Below the pieces are notes generated by a model, which saw nothing but the letters and a program-made list of their open reading frames with translations, was not told the DNA's origin and did not search any database. From Owenia fusiformis (Eukaryota; Annelida; Polychaeta; Sabellida; Oweniidae), in NCBI GenBank assembly GCA_903813345.2, contig CAIIXF020000004.1, positions 29,081,985 through 29,145,984 on the forward strand: 64,000 nt of DNA, written 5' to 3'. Position 1 is the stretch's first letter. The number at the start of each line of letters is the position of its first letter. This document shows, one piece after another, positions 10,441-23,224 of the stretch. A program made the position numbers and the translations under genes.

Positions 10441-12901
10441 TGGCTTTTCATAACGGATTAGAATAGCCAGTCTGTCTGATTGTATACATGTAATATATTA
10501 GATACATTTTAAATTAAATGAATTTTGACGGATTATGTGATTCCTGGGAAATGAAAAATAGTTTATTTTTCCTGGCTGTTTAATGAAAGCACATTTAAAA
10601 ATCTCCATTCATTAACATCTAACATGTCTAACGGGCTTTGAAAACCAGAGATTGAAAACGAGGAATCAATGGTAATTAATATGATCTTAGAATTTGTACA
10701 CGTGTATGAGAGGTGCGAAAGGCAGGCTGACCGTGCGGTCGCCGTATGGTTGACATGCGCACAATGTAAGAATGCGAAGGGCATGAAGGGTAACTGTGTT
10801 CCCCTGGTCTGGACTTATGATTGCTACAAATGGATATGCATGGATTTATTGCACTCGACAGAGTTATGTTTATGTCTTTTGAACGGTGGCTCTACCTCGA
10901 TGCATCTGTTAATAAATGATACTATAAGCTTTATTGGATGTGATTGTGAATTCACCCTTTCAAATTCAAATTCCAAATAAATAAAGCACACAATTAAAGT
11001 GTGACAAAAAAGAGCAAAACTGAAAACCCGTTCACCTATAGTGCCCGACATTACGTTAATAAACAATTTCCACATGTTGAAATATATTGCTACACTATTT
11101 GATTGAGTTCAAGACAAAACATTTGGGAATTGTTTCACATAATGTAATATAATATTCCTCGGATTTGATGCATACGCATGTTTCACAATCAGAGACAAGG
11201 GTCTTATACGGGGTCTTACATTTGGAAAACCAATCTATAAGTAGTATTAGATTATCACAAAAGATAAATAACTTTTAAAACTGCGGTTAGGTAGCATCTT
11301 GATTACAGTAAAGACAGGTCATCTAGGAATTATTTCTGCCTCTAATTCCTTAAACCGCTTCGTTGAACAGTGCCAAAATATTTCAGTCAGATCCTAAAAC
11401 AAAACTATTTTTATTTTTAATCCCCTCAACTTGTCAATGTCTATGCCTGCATCTGGTTTTGCCCACCATTGGGAGGGAGCCGATATACACATAGATTACT
11501 TACTTGCCATGGACAGGGGGGGGGGATAATTGGGGAAGGAGGAGGGGAGGTGGTGAATAGTGAAGTCTGGGAGCGAAGTTAAGGGGTACTGAAATCCATC
11601 TTTTGATATTTAGTGCTTGAATGGAGACTCGTTTCCACTCCCCGCACTCTAGTAAAATTTAAATATTTGATCCAAAGGAGTTATTTTGTATCAAACTTGC
11701 ATTCCGATTAATTAACACTCCCACAATTGTACCGCTTCACTATTGTCTAAGATAATTATAATGAATTCACGGGAGACAATAGTCTTCCTTTTAAACTTTA
11801 GTGGTTGGATCAGAGACATAAAAACAATTATAAATATTTGATTTAGGGAGGTATTTGCAATCCAACTCTGATTATACAAGACTAGTCAGCCAAGACTAAA
11901 TTATGAACTTATTTATCATTTAGACTATTGAGTTCATTAAATTATTATTCCATAGATATCGCATTTAATCCTGTCAACACAATCGTGGTATTAATTGGCA
12001 TGATATTTAATCAGAGAGACGGTTTAAAAAGTTGTTGATCAATGATTAAGTATTAGGAAAAATCCTAATTCAGTTTTTGTTCTCTCGCAATAGCAAACCC
12101 CTCGCCGGGCAAGCATTCCTTAAAAACGTGAAGTTGAGCAGTTTTGAAAATTGTCCATTTTGAACCATCGCCTTGTATATTTTTATAACTGCCCTTAAAT
12201 CACGATAACCGTGATTCCCGAAAGCTGAGATAACTACATGTATGGCACACAAATATTAGTAGCCGTTATGGAAAATAAAAACACCGAATTTTGAAATGGG
12301 TTAAAATGTCGCAGTCTTACGTTGTCTTACATTTTTCTTTCATGGAGCGCATTGAAGCAATCCGATATTATAATAAAACCGCTAATAATCTAAATGGGCG
12401 CCCGTGTTTTTGCAAGCACGTTATAAATGCTAAAACTAAAATATATCTTTCAACTACTGCACTAATCACTTCTGGTGACTTATTTTGAAAAATCATTTAT
12501 ATTAATTCATTTCAACTTTCAAATGTCAAAACTTAATTTATCAATACCCGCTTTTATTAAAACACTCAATATGTCTATGTCAACAAGATAGTGTCAACAC
12601 GTTGTGTCAACAACATGTAACCTAATGCAAGGACGTCCTTGCCTAATGTAAACAAATTATACGCAAGGGCAGAGAAATGTATCATCCAGTATAATATGTT
12701 TTTCCCAGTTGAACCAGATGGAATAAAACAGCTGATAACAGCTGATAACAAATTAAAACAAATTATACAAGTATCAGAGGAGAAACTCCAAAAAAGTCCG
12801 TATCATTCATTGTTATAATTATGTCTTATACATAAACCTATGATAACAGGTTAAAACGAATTAAAACAACTGATATTTATGTTTCATAGGTTTATGATAT
12901 T
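10441..12901. other. AT-rich interior of the CACTA-like element, no gene seen
   Basis: Only short accidental frames. Weak matches to the 6.9-8.0 kb segment (near 11250-11430) support an old internal duplication. The right 250 bp holds subterminal AATTAAAAC/GATAACA motifs. Confidence 0.5.
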
Positions 12902-12928
12902 GTATTAATCATGGGATTTTACATAGTG
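12902..12928 (-). repeat. right terminal inverted repeat of the CACTA-like element
   Basis: Reverse complement of the left end with a single T/C difference. Flanking AAG at 12929-12931. Confidence 0.7.
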
Positions 12929-13121
12929 AAGGTCGCCATCTTGAAGGAAGCAGCGTGAATGAAAGGTTGGGAGAAAATCCACAATTATCACACTCTGGAG
13001 TAGCCATCAGCCAGTGATTCGGGATTAATTAAGAAGGATAAAGCGGGAAGACATGCCAGGAAGTTTCTGAAGGAGAACCAAAAGAGGAAACCTGAATTTT
13101 TGGGAACTTAGAGAAAGCAAT

Positions 13122-13570
13122 ACGATAGATAGTTCCAGGAAGACGTCTATAGCAACGAGCGGCTAGGAGTCTTCCCAGTATCAAGGAGCAGAGTAAAGAG
13201 CCACGGCGAACTATTTTTGTCAGTTCGGTTTCACCACTGACGATAGATAGTTCCAGGAAGACGCCTATAGCAACGAGCAACTAGGTGTCTTCCCAGTAAG
13301 AATAGAAGCTGAGCAAAGAGCCAAAGGAGCGAGCTCAAGAGCCAGAGGAGCCAGGCTAAAGAGCTGAACGAAGAGCCAGAGGAGCCACGTTCAGGAGCCA
13401 GAGGAGCCAGGCTAAGGGCTAGAGGAGCCAGGCTAAAGAGCCAAAGAGCTGAACGAGGAGCCAAGTTCAGGAGCCAAGCTAAAGAGCCAAAGAGCTAAAC
13501 AAAGAGCAAGAGGAACCAAGTTCAAGAGCCAGAGGAGCCAGGCTACAGAGCCCAGAGAGCCAAGCAAAGA
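13122..13570. repeat. ~80-bp direct repeat followed by a GAGCCA-rich minisatellite
   Basis: ACGATAGATAGTTCCAGGAA starts at 13122 and again at 13240; both copies run through a TCTTCCCAGTA block into GAGCCA words. From about 13300 to 13570 the strand is purine-rich with many AAGAGCCA / GAGGAGCCAGGCTA units of irregular length. No stable reading frame. Confidence 0.75.
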
Positions 13571-14580
13571 GCTAACAACGCAGCAACGGCCAATATCAAT
13601 CCTACAAAGAGAATTATAGTGACATTTTTAGTTGATGAACATTAAAGCGTGTCATTTTCTTGTATTAATAGTTGTGTAGAAATATATGTATTAAACTTGA
13701 AGCCATTTGTGACTGTCGTTTTATCCAGTCCACCAAACCAGGACTGGGCCCACAAAGAAGTCTAAGGTAGAAAAGTTACTCATCGCTTCCAGACTATCAG
13801 CAAAAGTCTGGAACGCGACAGTATTGTACACTTTTATTTCTTATTTTTTGTATATTTTTTGTATTCATTGTGAATCTCCTTAACTTCGTACAATGTGCAT
13901 TTATTTACCATTTTGGTCCATCCGATATTTATGTCATGCCTATAAATCTATGTCATATCTACTAATGTCATGTCAATATATTTATGTCATATATGCCATG
14001 TCTAGATCTGTATAAAATAGTGTTAAAAAATCATATTTGTTGTAATTAAACTATTTGATAATAACATTTAGTTGTGCTTAGTTTATCTTCCCACAAATAA
14101 TATACAACTCACCATATTTTGAGTAAAGGATTTAAGCCTTGGACTCATGTGCTGAACCATTCCATGGATATGTTGTTTCAAAATCGTTGTATGACCGCGC
14201 AGCGGGAATGCAAAGTTTAGGAAACAGCATCTAAGTGGAATGAAGCAGCCACAATGCATTGAGTCTTGGACTTAAATTCTTTTCACACATTGCAAAATAT
14301 TTTCTACTAAATCATTTTATAGGAACGAAATTGCTAAAAGAACACATTTTCAATGAAATTTTTTGCAAGGGTTAATTTGGCAAGTAAAACGTGGAAAGTC
14401 CATTCATCACCATGGCAACTGTTAAACTAGTGAAGTTGAGTATGTTATTGATTATTTCACACACTGTTCTATTTGTGAAATACTGTGTTCGGATTGGCTG
14501 GAATCAGACACACATTGCCTGGATGTGTAAATCAACTTTTACAACACAACCATCTTTATGATACATCGAAGAATTAATCA
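13571..14580. other. unassigned AT-rich stretch
   Basis: Contains a short hairpin (CCAGACTATCAGCAAAAGTCTGG near 13791), a TATGTCAT-rich segment at 13928-13990 that recurs inside the next minisatellite, and no supportable gene. The string CTTCCCACA near 14088 resembles a gypsy LTR right end (complement of TGTGGGAA), but no partner was found nearby. Confidence 0.4.
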
Positions 14581-16030
14581 CCACTTGAACTTGCTATTTG
14601 CAAACGCCACTTGCACTTAATATACGACTCATAAATAGTACTTACTACATGCACTAACAACTTGCACTCCCTATTTCCACTCACCACTTGTGCTCTATCA
14701 TTTGTACTCATTCCTTGCACTTACTACTTGCACTTAAAATTTGCACTCATCATTTGTACTCACTACATGCACTACAACATTTGCACTCACCACCTACACT
14801 CACTACGTGCACTCATTACCTGAATTAACTTTTTACACTCACTTTTTGTACTCGTCACTTGTACTCACTACTTGCACTCATTACTTTAATTCACTTTTTA
14901 CACTCACTATTTTTACTCGTCATCTGTTCTCACTACTTTCCCTCACCATTTGTACTAACTGCATCAATTCAACACTTGCATTCACTACTTGTGCTCAAAA
15001 CGTGTACTCCTTACTTGCACTCATTACTTGTTCTTGCACTTTTCACTTGTACTCAACACTTTTCCTCATTCCTTGCACATTCAATCTTTATGTCATGCCT
15101 ATAAATCGATGGCATATCTATTTATGTCATGTCAATATGTTTATGTCATTTACTAATTCCTTGCACTTTCTACTTACACTCGCCATTTACACTCACATCT
15201 TGTATTAACTACTTGCACTTATTACTTTGACTCACTAGATGTACTTACTACTTGAATTCAACAATAAACACTTGCACTCAATAATTGCACTCGACACTTC
15301 AACCAACTACTAGCACTTACTACTTGTACACACAGCTTGCACTCAATACTTGCACTCACCAATTGCACAAAATATTTATTCTTACTTATTTGAATTAAAC
15401 ACTAGTACCGACCACTTGCACACACTACTTGCACTCATTACTCGTACCCACCACATATACTCACTACTTGTAATCACTATTTGTACTCAGTACTTAGGTC
15501 ACAATGTGCACTCGCCACTTGTGTCCACTATTTGTACTCATTGTTTGCGCTCACTTCTTGCACACACCACTGGTACTCGCTAATGCACTCACTCTACTTG
15601 TACTTACTATGTGTACTAATAATTTGCACTCACTTCTTGCACACACCACTAGTTCTCACCACTTGCATTCATTTCTTGCACTCACCATTTGTACTCACTT
15701 CTTGCACTCATTACTTGAACTCATTTCTTTCACTCACTATTTGTACTGACAGTTGAATTTAACATTTGTACTTGACACTTGTACCCACTTTTTGTACTCA
15801 CTACTTACACCCATAACTTGCACTCACTTTTTATACTCACCACTTGTACTCCCAACTTGAACTCACTTCTTGCACTTGTCATTTGTAGTCCCCACTTCTA
15901 ATAACTACTCGCACTCACTATTGGCACTTACTACTTGAATTCAACACTTGCACTCACTACTTGTACTCATTCCTTGCACTTACTATTCGTACTGCTTGAA
16001 TTCACTTCTTGCACATTAGTTTGTACTTTT
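14580..16030 (+). repeat. 1.45-kb degenerate 15-bp minisatellite (ACTTGCACTCACTAC)
   Basis: Units of 15 bases vary around CACTTGCACTCACTA / CACTTGTACTCACTA. Because 15 is a multiple of three, all + frames translate as long Leu/Thr/His/Cys repeats (HSLLVLTTCTHYL type), which explains the overlapping open frames here; these are not genes. Interrupted at 15087-15149 by a 63-bp copy of 13928-13990. Confidence 0.9.
15087..15149 (+). repeat. 63-bp copy of 13928-13990 inside the minisatellite
   Basis: TTTATGTCATGCCTATAAAT at 13928 and 15087, colinear without length change to 13990/15149, with a handful of substitutions. Confidence 0.8.
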
Positions 16031-16668
16031 CTAAAGAGGGAGAAAGATATCATTTTGTACCCTGTACGAGTACTTATGAATCGTATGTGTTTTGCAAAAT
16101 GGTTCCTTCGGGCAAAACGGTTCACATGTCGTAAAAGTTATATTTATACACATGGGATGAAATCGTTAAGTTTGTTTAATTTCTAGGTGAAGGTCGTGTT
16201 TAGAAGAAATTATAAAGACGATTTGCACACAATTTGTTTCTAACTCAAAAGGCTGCTTATTCGCAGACAAAATGAACCAGCGCATGCTACGACAATGTGA
16301 ATCATCCCTCTCCAAAAAGTCGTTGGAAGTCTATAATGATCTAATACGAAATTATCAAATAAGTGCGAACGTCCTATTCTCAAAATTTAATAAAATCGAT
16401 CAAACAATGATTTACATATTTTCAAGTATTGAGTTATGGAAGTGTTACATATATAATTGAAAAAATCATTAGAGACAAGGGCGTAAACACGATCGAAAAT
16501 TTGATAAAAGTGTTCAGCCAAACTGTTTTAAAAGAAAATGAACAATTGTATGATTCCCTTCGCAACCCTCACATTTGAAATACAAATTAACACGTTTATT
16601 ATGCGTTAAAGGAATAAATCGAGTTAAAAAATGTGTCAAAATGGCAATTAACATGTACTATTGACTCA

Positions 16669-16760
16669 CTGGCGGATCCAGGAGGGGGGAGGGGGGTTCG
16701 CCCCTTTTTGCAGGCTCAGAAAAATGTTGGGCGTAAAGTCATGAAATTTTTGCTGTAATA
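16669..16760 (+). mobile_element. CACTGGCGGATCCAGG-ended element, left end only
   Basis: CACTGGCGGATCCAGGAGGG followed by GGGGTTCGCCCC, the same head type as 9572. No right end was recognised nearby. Confidence 0.5.
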
Positions 16761-19203
16761 TCATACATTTTTGTTTTGGCATCACTGGTACCTGTTACAC
16801 TGCTGGGTTAAGTTTTGTAACGAAGGTTATCGAAAAAAATTATTTCCACACTGGCTTTATCCAACCCAAACGAAGCAATTATTTGGTGTTACACTGCACT
16901 TAAAATTCTTCGTTGCGCGTGCGCATTACTCATCTGCCCCACCCACTTATTTATTAATATTTTTATTTTTTTTGATATAAATCAATGATCAAACTCAAAA
17001 ATGTCACATGTCCATACATTTTTCCTACCATTTCGATTTTTATGTATTTCAGCTGTCAATACAATTACAAGTAGGCTATTCTTCATTTTTCTACCATTTC
17101 TTTTGGAAAACATATGGAATAAAAATAGGCCTATGTTAATTACTAGGAGGAATTCGATTTGGGGTTCATATTTATATTATATTTGGGGTTTGACAGAGGA
17201 CTTGTATGTAATATCGTATAAAAACGTTCAATTTCCAAATGGACTTCTCAGTTATATTTCAAATAGTGTAGCCATTTCTAAAATACCTCGGTGTTCGGCT
17301 GGTGGTTTCACTACTATTTCATGACCAATTCATTTTAATATAAATATTCCCGTCTCGCAAATATTCCATGCATATTTGAGTGAGTTGAACATAAATTAGT
17401 ATGTTAATCCATCCATCGAATTCGAAAATGGCGCAAATAGGAAGAAACTTTAATATTGTAAGCATCGTCTTAGGACACATCAATAGTGTTTGGGGCTGGC
17501 CTAAAACATGGAGCCTGTGGCAAATATCTGTCAACAAGAAACAATTTTGGCCATCGTTCCTTGTCCGCAGGTTCTACCGTATTTGTATACGGTAGTTTTG
17601 AAACGTTAATATATTTAAACATGAAGTTTAAATTCAATTACAATGCAAAATCGTCGAAGAATAAAATAATGGAACGACTAGTACAAGTATTGCAATGGGG
17701 CGATAGCCAGTTGAGTACGATTTCTGAAGAGAAACATTTCCGAAATTTCCTGATGTGATTCACCGGGAAGCAATAGTATCATGTATCATAGTATTAACAC
17801 CTTTAGAATTACATTCAATGTATAATTATTCGAGGCGCAAGAAAATCTTTATATTAAACATGTATGCCACAACTTTCTATTTAGTAAGCATATCTTATGT
17901 AATTTCAAAAGTTTACCCTTCCACACTTGAGACGGAGTTTTCCGAAAGAGGGACATTTAAATATTCTAGGTTTATTCGCTAATAGATTAGATAAACGTTT
18001 CAAGACTACCGTATACCTATTCGGTAAAACCTGCGTTTTTTAGATTCAATACATTTTGTCATATAAATGCGAGGAAAGGCAGGGAATCGAATGAAATGCT
18101 AAGAAAGACGGGAAATTACATTTGTGGCGTTTAGGGCTTGAGTTAGCGTCAATCAGTGACGCAAATAGGTATTTAACTATTTTAATCAAAACGTAGCATT
18201 ATAATAATACGTACTTAAAAACATATTATTTCCTCGCGATTCCTCTCATTTAATACAAAATGATGAATGTGCTCTTTATTACGCGCATGCGCAAACCGCC
18301 AACAAAGCATTTTCTAACGAAGCTACCTGTTACACTGGCAAAAAAAGCTTCGTTGGGATCTAACCTTCGTTGAATTTTCTACTCAATTGCTTCGTTATCA
18401 ACTAAGCTTTTCTAACGAAGGCGGATGTGTTACACTGGCCCAAAATTGCTTCGTTCAGTGAAAACAAATAAATGTTAAAAATGGCTATTTTTCATGTTAA
18501 TGAAAATAGCTGAAACTACATTGATTTTTGCTCATCATTTTATCCGTCAGCATACCTTTTGATTGTTCCGAATGTAAATCGCTTTGATATTTGGCTCCAA
18601 GATTAGGAATTTCGTGAAATTGCTCGTGTAACAGGACAGCACGCCGCTTAAAACATGTCATATCTCAATAATAAATGATCGCATCTTTTAAATTTGGTTT
18701 TGTTGGTATAGAGAACATTCATTCAGAGTATGATGTAAGCACCGTATTTTGTCTCCACCAATTACTAATTAAATAGACCCGATATAGTAAGTGTAAAATT
18801 TATTCTGTGAAAATCGACATGGTCGTTAAAACACACCCACACGTCGTGAGGGGAATCCTAGAAACAAAAGTTATCTGTGGTTACTTTCCTTAATTCAGTT
18901 TATCAGACCATCATGTCAGAAATGTTGATAGCAATTGTGATTGGATTATAATGAGCATGATCTGAAAACTTCTTGGAAATCACCGTTTTGCTTGTGAAAA
19001 ACGACCATGATGGCACTCATTCATTGACAGCACTTTAATGTGAAAAGGTACACTATTCTAGAAAACAATATGTCCATTCTGTTATAGCAAAAGGAAATTT
19101 CGAAAGAACCAGCATGACCCCATTTATTGACCAATACGATGTGAAACTGTGACAATCGACATGCATGAAAATCGACATGATTACACCATTGAACTCGAAG
19201 CAT
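16761..19203. other. unassigned region with a repeated TGTTACACTG motif
   Basis: TGTTACACTG occurs near 16793, 16890, 18330 and 18438, each close to AACGAAG / CTTCGTT words and, at two sites, to GCGCGTGCGCA-like sequence. Open frames at 17.0-18.0 kb show no domain. This may be a decayed element with related ends at about 16.78 and 18.45 kb; not demonstrated. Confidence 0.35.
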
Positions 19204-19403
19204 TAAATACGAGCCATTTGTATAAATCACAGCGGGGTTGGTTTTATTTTATATGATTACTAATCCTTTGAAAACACATGTATAACAGTTATTCCCATAA
19301 TTACGCATATCATCAACTTGTACAGAGGGTTTGAAATTACGTTCCCCATGGACACATATCGCCAGCCGAACTAGCAAGACGAAACCTGAAACACAAAATA
19401 TAC

Positions 19404-21485
19404 ATGCGACAATGGAGGCAACAAAAGCTAGATGAATTGTATTCTGCTTCTCGAAAAACAAGAACCGGGGGCACCTCATTGAAAATAATTCTTCCCGAAA
19501 TTCAAAGAAAAACAAAAAAACACAGGAAACAATTGAGTTTAACTAAAGTTATGAGGGGTGAGATCCGAAACCTTAGAAAAGGAATCGAAAATGAGAAAAA
19601 AGAAATTCGTTCTCTAAAGCGGAAACTGTAGCGCCTAAAACAGAAATCTCAGAATGAACATAGCAACATAAACACTACCGGTTCAACTAAAGAAACTTTA
19701 GATTCACCAGGAAGACAGTCATTTCAAGACTTAAAAGGAATTCGCACGACAAAAGATCGGATGAAAACCTTGAGAGCTAAGCTAATTGTGGCAAATGAAT
19801 CAATAAGGGCATCTTTCCTACGCGAACGAACATTTTTTCACCAGTCGCTAAAAAAGTACAAATGCATAGGCGTTATAAGTTCTATTCCAGGGATAACAAG
19901 ACATTCCATTAAAGCCGAAAACAAACCAAAAAAGAAAACTCGAAAAACGACTATGAGAGCTTTGTACGGAAAGTATGTCGCGGAATTTCTGGAACGAGAA
20001 GATAATAGTACTATGTTACCAGGCAAAAGGGACTGCATTTCGAAGAAAAAACAGCGTCAACAAAAATACGTCTTAAATGATTACTTAAGCAACATATTTG
20101 ACAAGTTCAAAGTTAAGAACCCAGCGATAAACATGAGTTTTACTACGTTTAAGAAATTAAGACCAAATTACATCATGCTCCTTAAATTTAGCACACAACA
20201 GAGGTGTCTCTGTAGCAAACACCAATCTATGGCTTTAAAGCTAAGAGCAATCCGAGGTTATAAGATACATGCATCCAGGAATCCGGATGTCTTCATTCAA
20301 AACACTTCGGATGAGACAGCTAGAGAGATGTTACAGCAATTGCCCATAGCATGGAAGTGAACTTTGAAACATGGAAACGAGTTGAGGAGAGAGGAAAACT
20401 TCGTTGGAAACGGGTTAATGTCAAAAACACGAAAGAGGATTTTATTACATTGTTCCTTAAGGAACTGGTCATATTTACACATAATAAACGTTAAAACACA
20501 ATACTCAGAGACAAGAAAACTTAGAAACAGTCTAAATGACAGCGAAGCATTGGTTTGGGTCGACTTTAGTGAGAACTATACTTGCTCCTCAATGGAACCA
20601 GGAAATTTTAACTTTACATCCAACTACTGTCTATTTTAATAGTGGTGGAGAAATGACGCACAAGTCAATGTGTATTGTTTCTCCAGTTCTTGAGCATGAT
20701 GCTGGTACTGTCCAGGCAATAGTAGGAAAATTAATTCCAGCCATCAAAGACCTTGTCCCAAACCTTTCTCATGTTCACTACCTCTCTGATTCACCTACGT
20801 CCCAATATCGGAACAAAACAATATTCCAGTTCATAACCTATCATCATCAAGACTTTCCGGGTATCACTGCTTCTTGGAACTATTTGGAAAGTGGTCATGG
20901 GAAAGGTCCCTGTGATGGTATTGGGGCATCGGTGAAGCGATCTGCAGATAATGATGTCAAGAGGAACGTCCCCATACAGAGTGCAGATGATTTTTATACT
21001 TGGGCTACGTCAGACTCCAATAATTCATCAATATCTTTCTTGTATCTTTCAAATGTTGACGTGCAATTAAGTAGAGATATCATTAAAGAGCGATCTGTTG
21101 ATCTGAAATCTGTTAAAGGGACATTTCAGATACATGCTGTTTATTCGAATGCTATTAATGTCATTTGGAGTAAACAGTTGTCCTGCTGTTGTGATGCATG
21201 CAGGAAGGACGTTACTACGTTACCCTGCAACTGGTCTAAACATACCCTTAAATCTGCACCTAAAGTAAAAGTTACTCAAAGTGTACAATCAAATCAAAGT
21301 GTCTTACCTGTTATGAGAGATAAAAGGGAAAACATATGTCAAGGTTGTCAAAAGAATTATTTTGACGACATGTCATCTGTCATCCCATGGATCCAATGTA
21401 AAAATGTAAATCCTGGTTTCACGAATCGGTGAAATGTTCTGGTAAAGTTGGTGTAAAAAGATTTACATGTAAATTGTGCACTTAA
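19404..21485 (+). pseudogene. DDE-type transposase-like gene with C-terminal PHD-like finger
   Basis: One frame holds a basic coiled-coil-like N-terminus (19404-19628, Lys/Arg/Glu rich), an in-frame TAG at 19629-19631, and then about 240 more codons with a conserved block F-K-K-L-R-P-N...F-S-T-Q-Q-R-C-L-C-S-K-H near 20150-20225. Coding then moves between frames (near 20360, 20510 and 20595). Acidic residues spaced as in DDE nucleases: W-V-D-F-S-E-N-Y (~20558), Y-L-S-D-S-P-T-S-Q-Y-R-N (~20782) and ESGHGKGPCDGIG-A-S-V-K-R (~20888). The end has C-x2-C (21336), W-I-Q-C (21390) and, one frame over, W-F-H, a Cys and C-K-L-C ending at TAA 21483-21485, a PHD-like arrangement. Related genes recur in invertebrate genomes; the superfamily name is not certain to me. 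Confidence 0.7.
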
Positions 21486-21922
21486 TTGTTGAAAATAGTG
21501 AAAATACATATGTACATAATGTTCAGTTCATAGCCAAAGCGATGATTGTATTGTGTTCCCCGTACGTAATACGTACTTTATTAACGATATTGTAGAATAA
21601 ATATGAAACACTATAGTCTTATGGTTTATGTCAAGTTTTGGCCTGAAATGATAACAATATTTACACACAAATACTAGTAAAACCTTCTCAATCCAGCTAG
21701 TCATGTCCTGCATATCAAACATGCCCATTTGTCAAGTAAGCGCTCCCTAAAATGATCCTAATCTCACTGCCATTTGTTGAAGATTTTATTGTGAAAATCG
21801 ACACGCGCCTTAAACAGTTAACTGGCCTAATCAGGCCTAATGGTCAATACTTCCCCAATAAAACTTTTATCGTTTTCTAATCGTATTTCGCATACAGTTT
21901 CATGATCGCCTCTAATCAGAAG

Positions 21923-22330
21923 CACGCGGTCCTAACTTCGACCTTTAATTTGAATTTTTGACCTACCGGATGTTTGAAAATCAAGGATTACGAGTCTCAT
22001 ACTGTACCGTTTTTCTTCAAACTTGTTCCATTAAAAGCATGACAAAAATCCCTTTCTGATGGTACATTATTCTCTTAAACAGAGTCCCTACTTCCAGCGG
22101 CATTTTGGTCCCCAGCTGTAAGAAGGCCTTCTAACAGCTGGGGACCAAAACGCTGCTTGAACGAGGGACTCTTTACAATAAAGTAATGCACCGACAGAAA
22201 GGCAATTTTGTTTTGCTTTTAATGGTATAAGTTTGAAGAAAAACGGTGCAGTATGAGACTCGCAATCCTTGATTTTCAAGCACCTGGTAGGTCAAAAATT
22301 CAAATTAACGGTCGAAGTTAGGACCGCGTG
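21923..22330. mobile_element. 408-bp fold-back element with AGAAG target duplication
   Basis: An almost complete inverted repeat: arms of about 195 bp starting CACGCGGTCC on each side, centre AAGAAGGCCTTCT near 22128. Flanked by AGAAG at 21918-21922 and 22331-22335. A CAC start and a 5-bp target duplication are features of Transib/RAG-like transposons, but the ends do not match the CACTATG/CACAGTG consensus closely, so superfamily assignment is tentative. Confidence 0.8.
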
Positions 22331-22335
22331 AGAAG

Positions 22336-23224
22336 TATAAAACGCCAAAAGTACGAACGTGTTTCATTTCCCATTACAAGTCAGAGTGCCATTTTTTTAA
22401 GTTTATCAAAGTAATTACGTAAATTACGTTGCATTATTATTGGCATGTATTTAGGGTGGGGTGGTCTTGCTCCCAGAAAAATTGAATTGTTTTGTAAAGT
22501 GTGCCACTGACTAGTAAAACCATTGGTCTCTGTAAGAATTAGGATTGATATTAAATATAGAGTGATGATTGGCTGACAGTAGTACAATAGCCTTCTCTGA
22601 TACTTGATCAAAACTTAAAGTAAAGATTTGCTCTAAACGCAAATGTAAATCATTGAAGTGATCTGTATGGGCGATTGGTCATATTGTGGTATAGTTAAAA
22701 TTTATGTTATTTTTGAATTAAAAGATACCATCTCCCAATTTACATTCCTTGCCGTAAGGCGAAATATTTGTGTAAGTGGTCAGTCATGGTCACTGACCAT
22801 GACAGACCATCAGGCTTATGTTTAAATCAGTTTAGGCCCAACTTCTAAAAGATGAACAACTCTTGCAATTTCTCTTGATAATAAAATAAAGAATTTGAAT
22901 TAAACAAAATATGAAGTAGTCAGTTATTTAATATAAAGGAAGTAAGAACACTTTATAACAATATTATGTTGGCGTTTCTGCAAGCACTAAACTCCATCGT
23001 CGGTACCAACGCTCAATCACTACGTTCTATCTATGAGGACTAGGTCCGAAGCTTCATGATGAAGCAAGGTAAACTCCCCGGCCGCGTAGCGGCAAATCTC
23101 TTAAATATTTTTTTCTTGTCACTCCACCCTACTGGCCTGTTTATACGTACTTCTCACTTGCCAAACGTCACATTATCCCCCATGAAAATTGAAAAGCAAT
23201 ATTCATGATATTGGGCATTTATTT
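22336..23224. other. unassigned, no gene seen
   Basis: AT-rich apart from a short GC-rich patch near 23080 (CCCCGGCCGCGTAGCGG). Only short chance frames. Confidence 0.4.

Larger units (their letters stand above)
6056..12928. mobile_element. CACTA-like DNA transposon shell with nested insertions
   Basis: The left end CACTATGTAAAATCCTATGA (continuing TTAATAC) at 6056 is matched in reverse complement by the right end at 12902-12928, with one mismatch in 27 bases. Both ends are flanked by AAG (6053-6055 and 12929-12931). CACTA/EnSpm elements are known for CACTA termini, 2-3-bp target duplications and subterminal short repeats; the 300 bp inside each end here is full of related AATTAAAAC, GTATAATACAAATTA and GATAACA motifs. 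No transposase frame was found inside; the interior holds several ~200-bp miniature elements and a degenerate internal duplication. Either non-autonomous or decayed. Confidence 0.65.

Noticed and set aside
6056-12928. Assigning the CACTATG-ended element to ProtoRAG/Transib
   Set aside because: The 5-bp flanks do not match, whereas the 3-bp AAG does; no RAG1-like coding was seen.
14741-15756. Long overlapping + frames rich in Leu, Thr, His and Cys
   Set aside because: They are translations of the 15-bp minisatellite, present in several frames at once, with no start context or domain.
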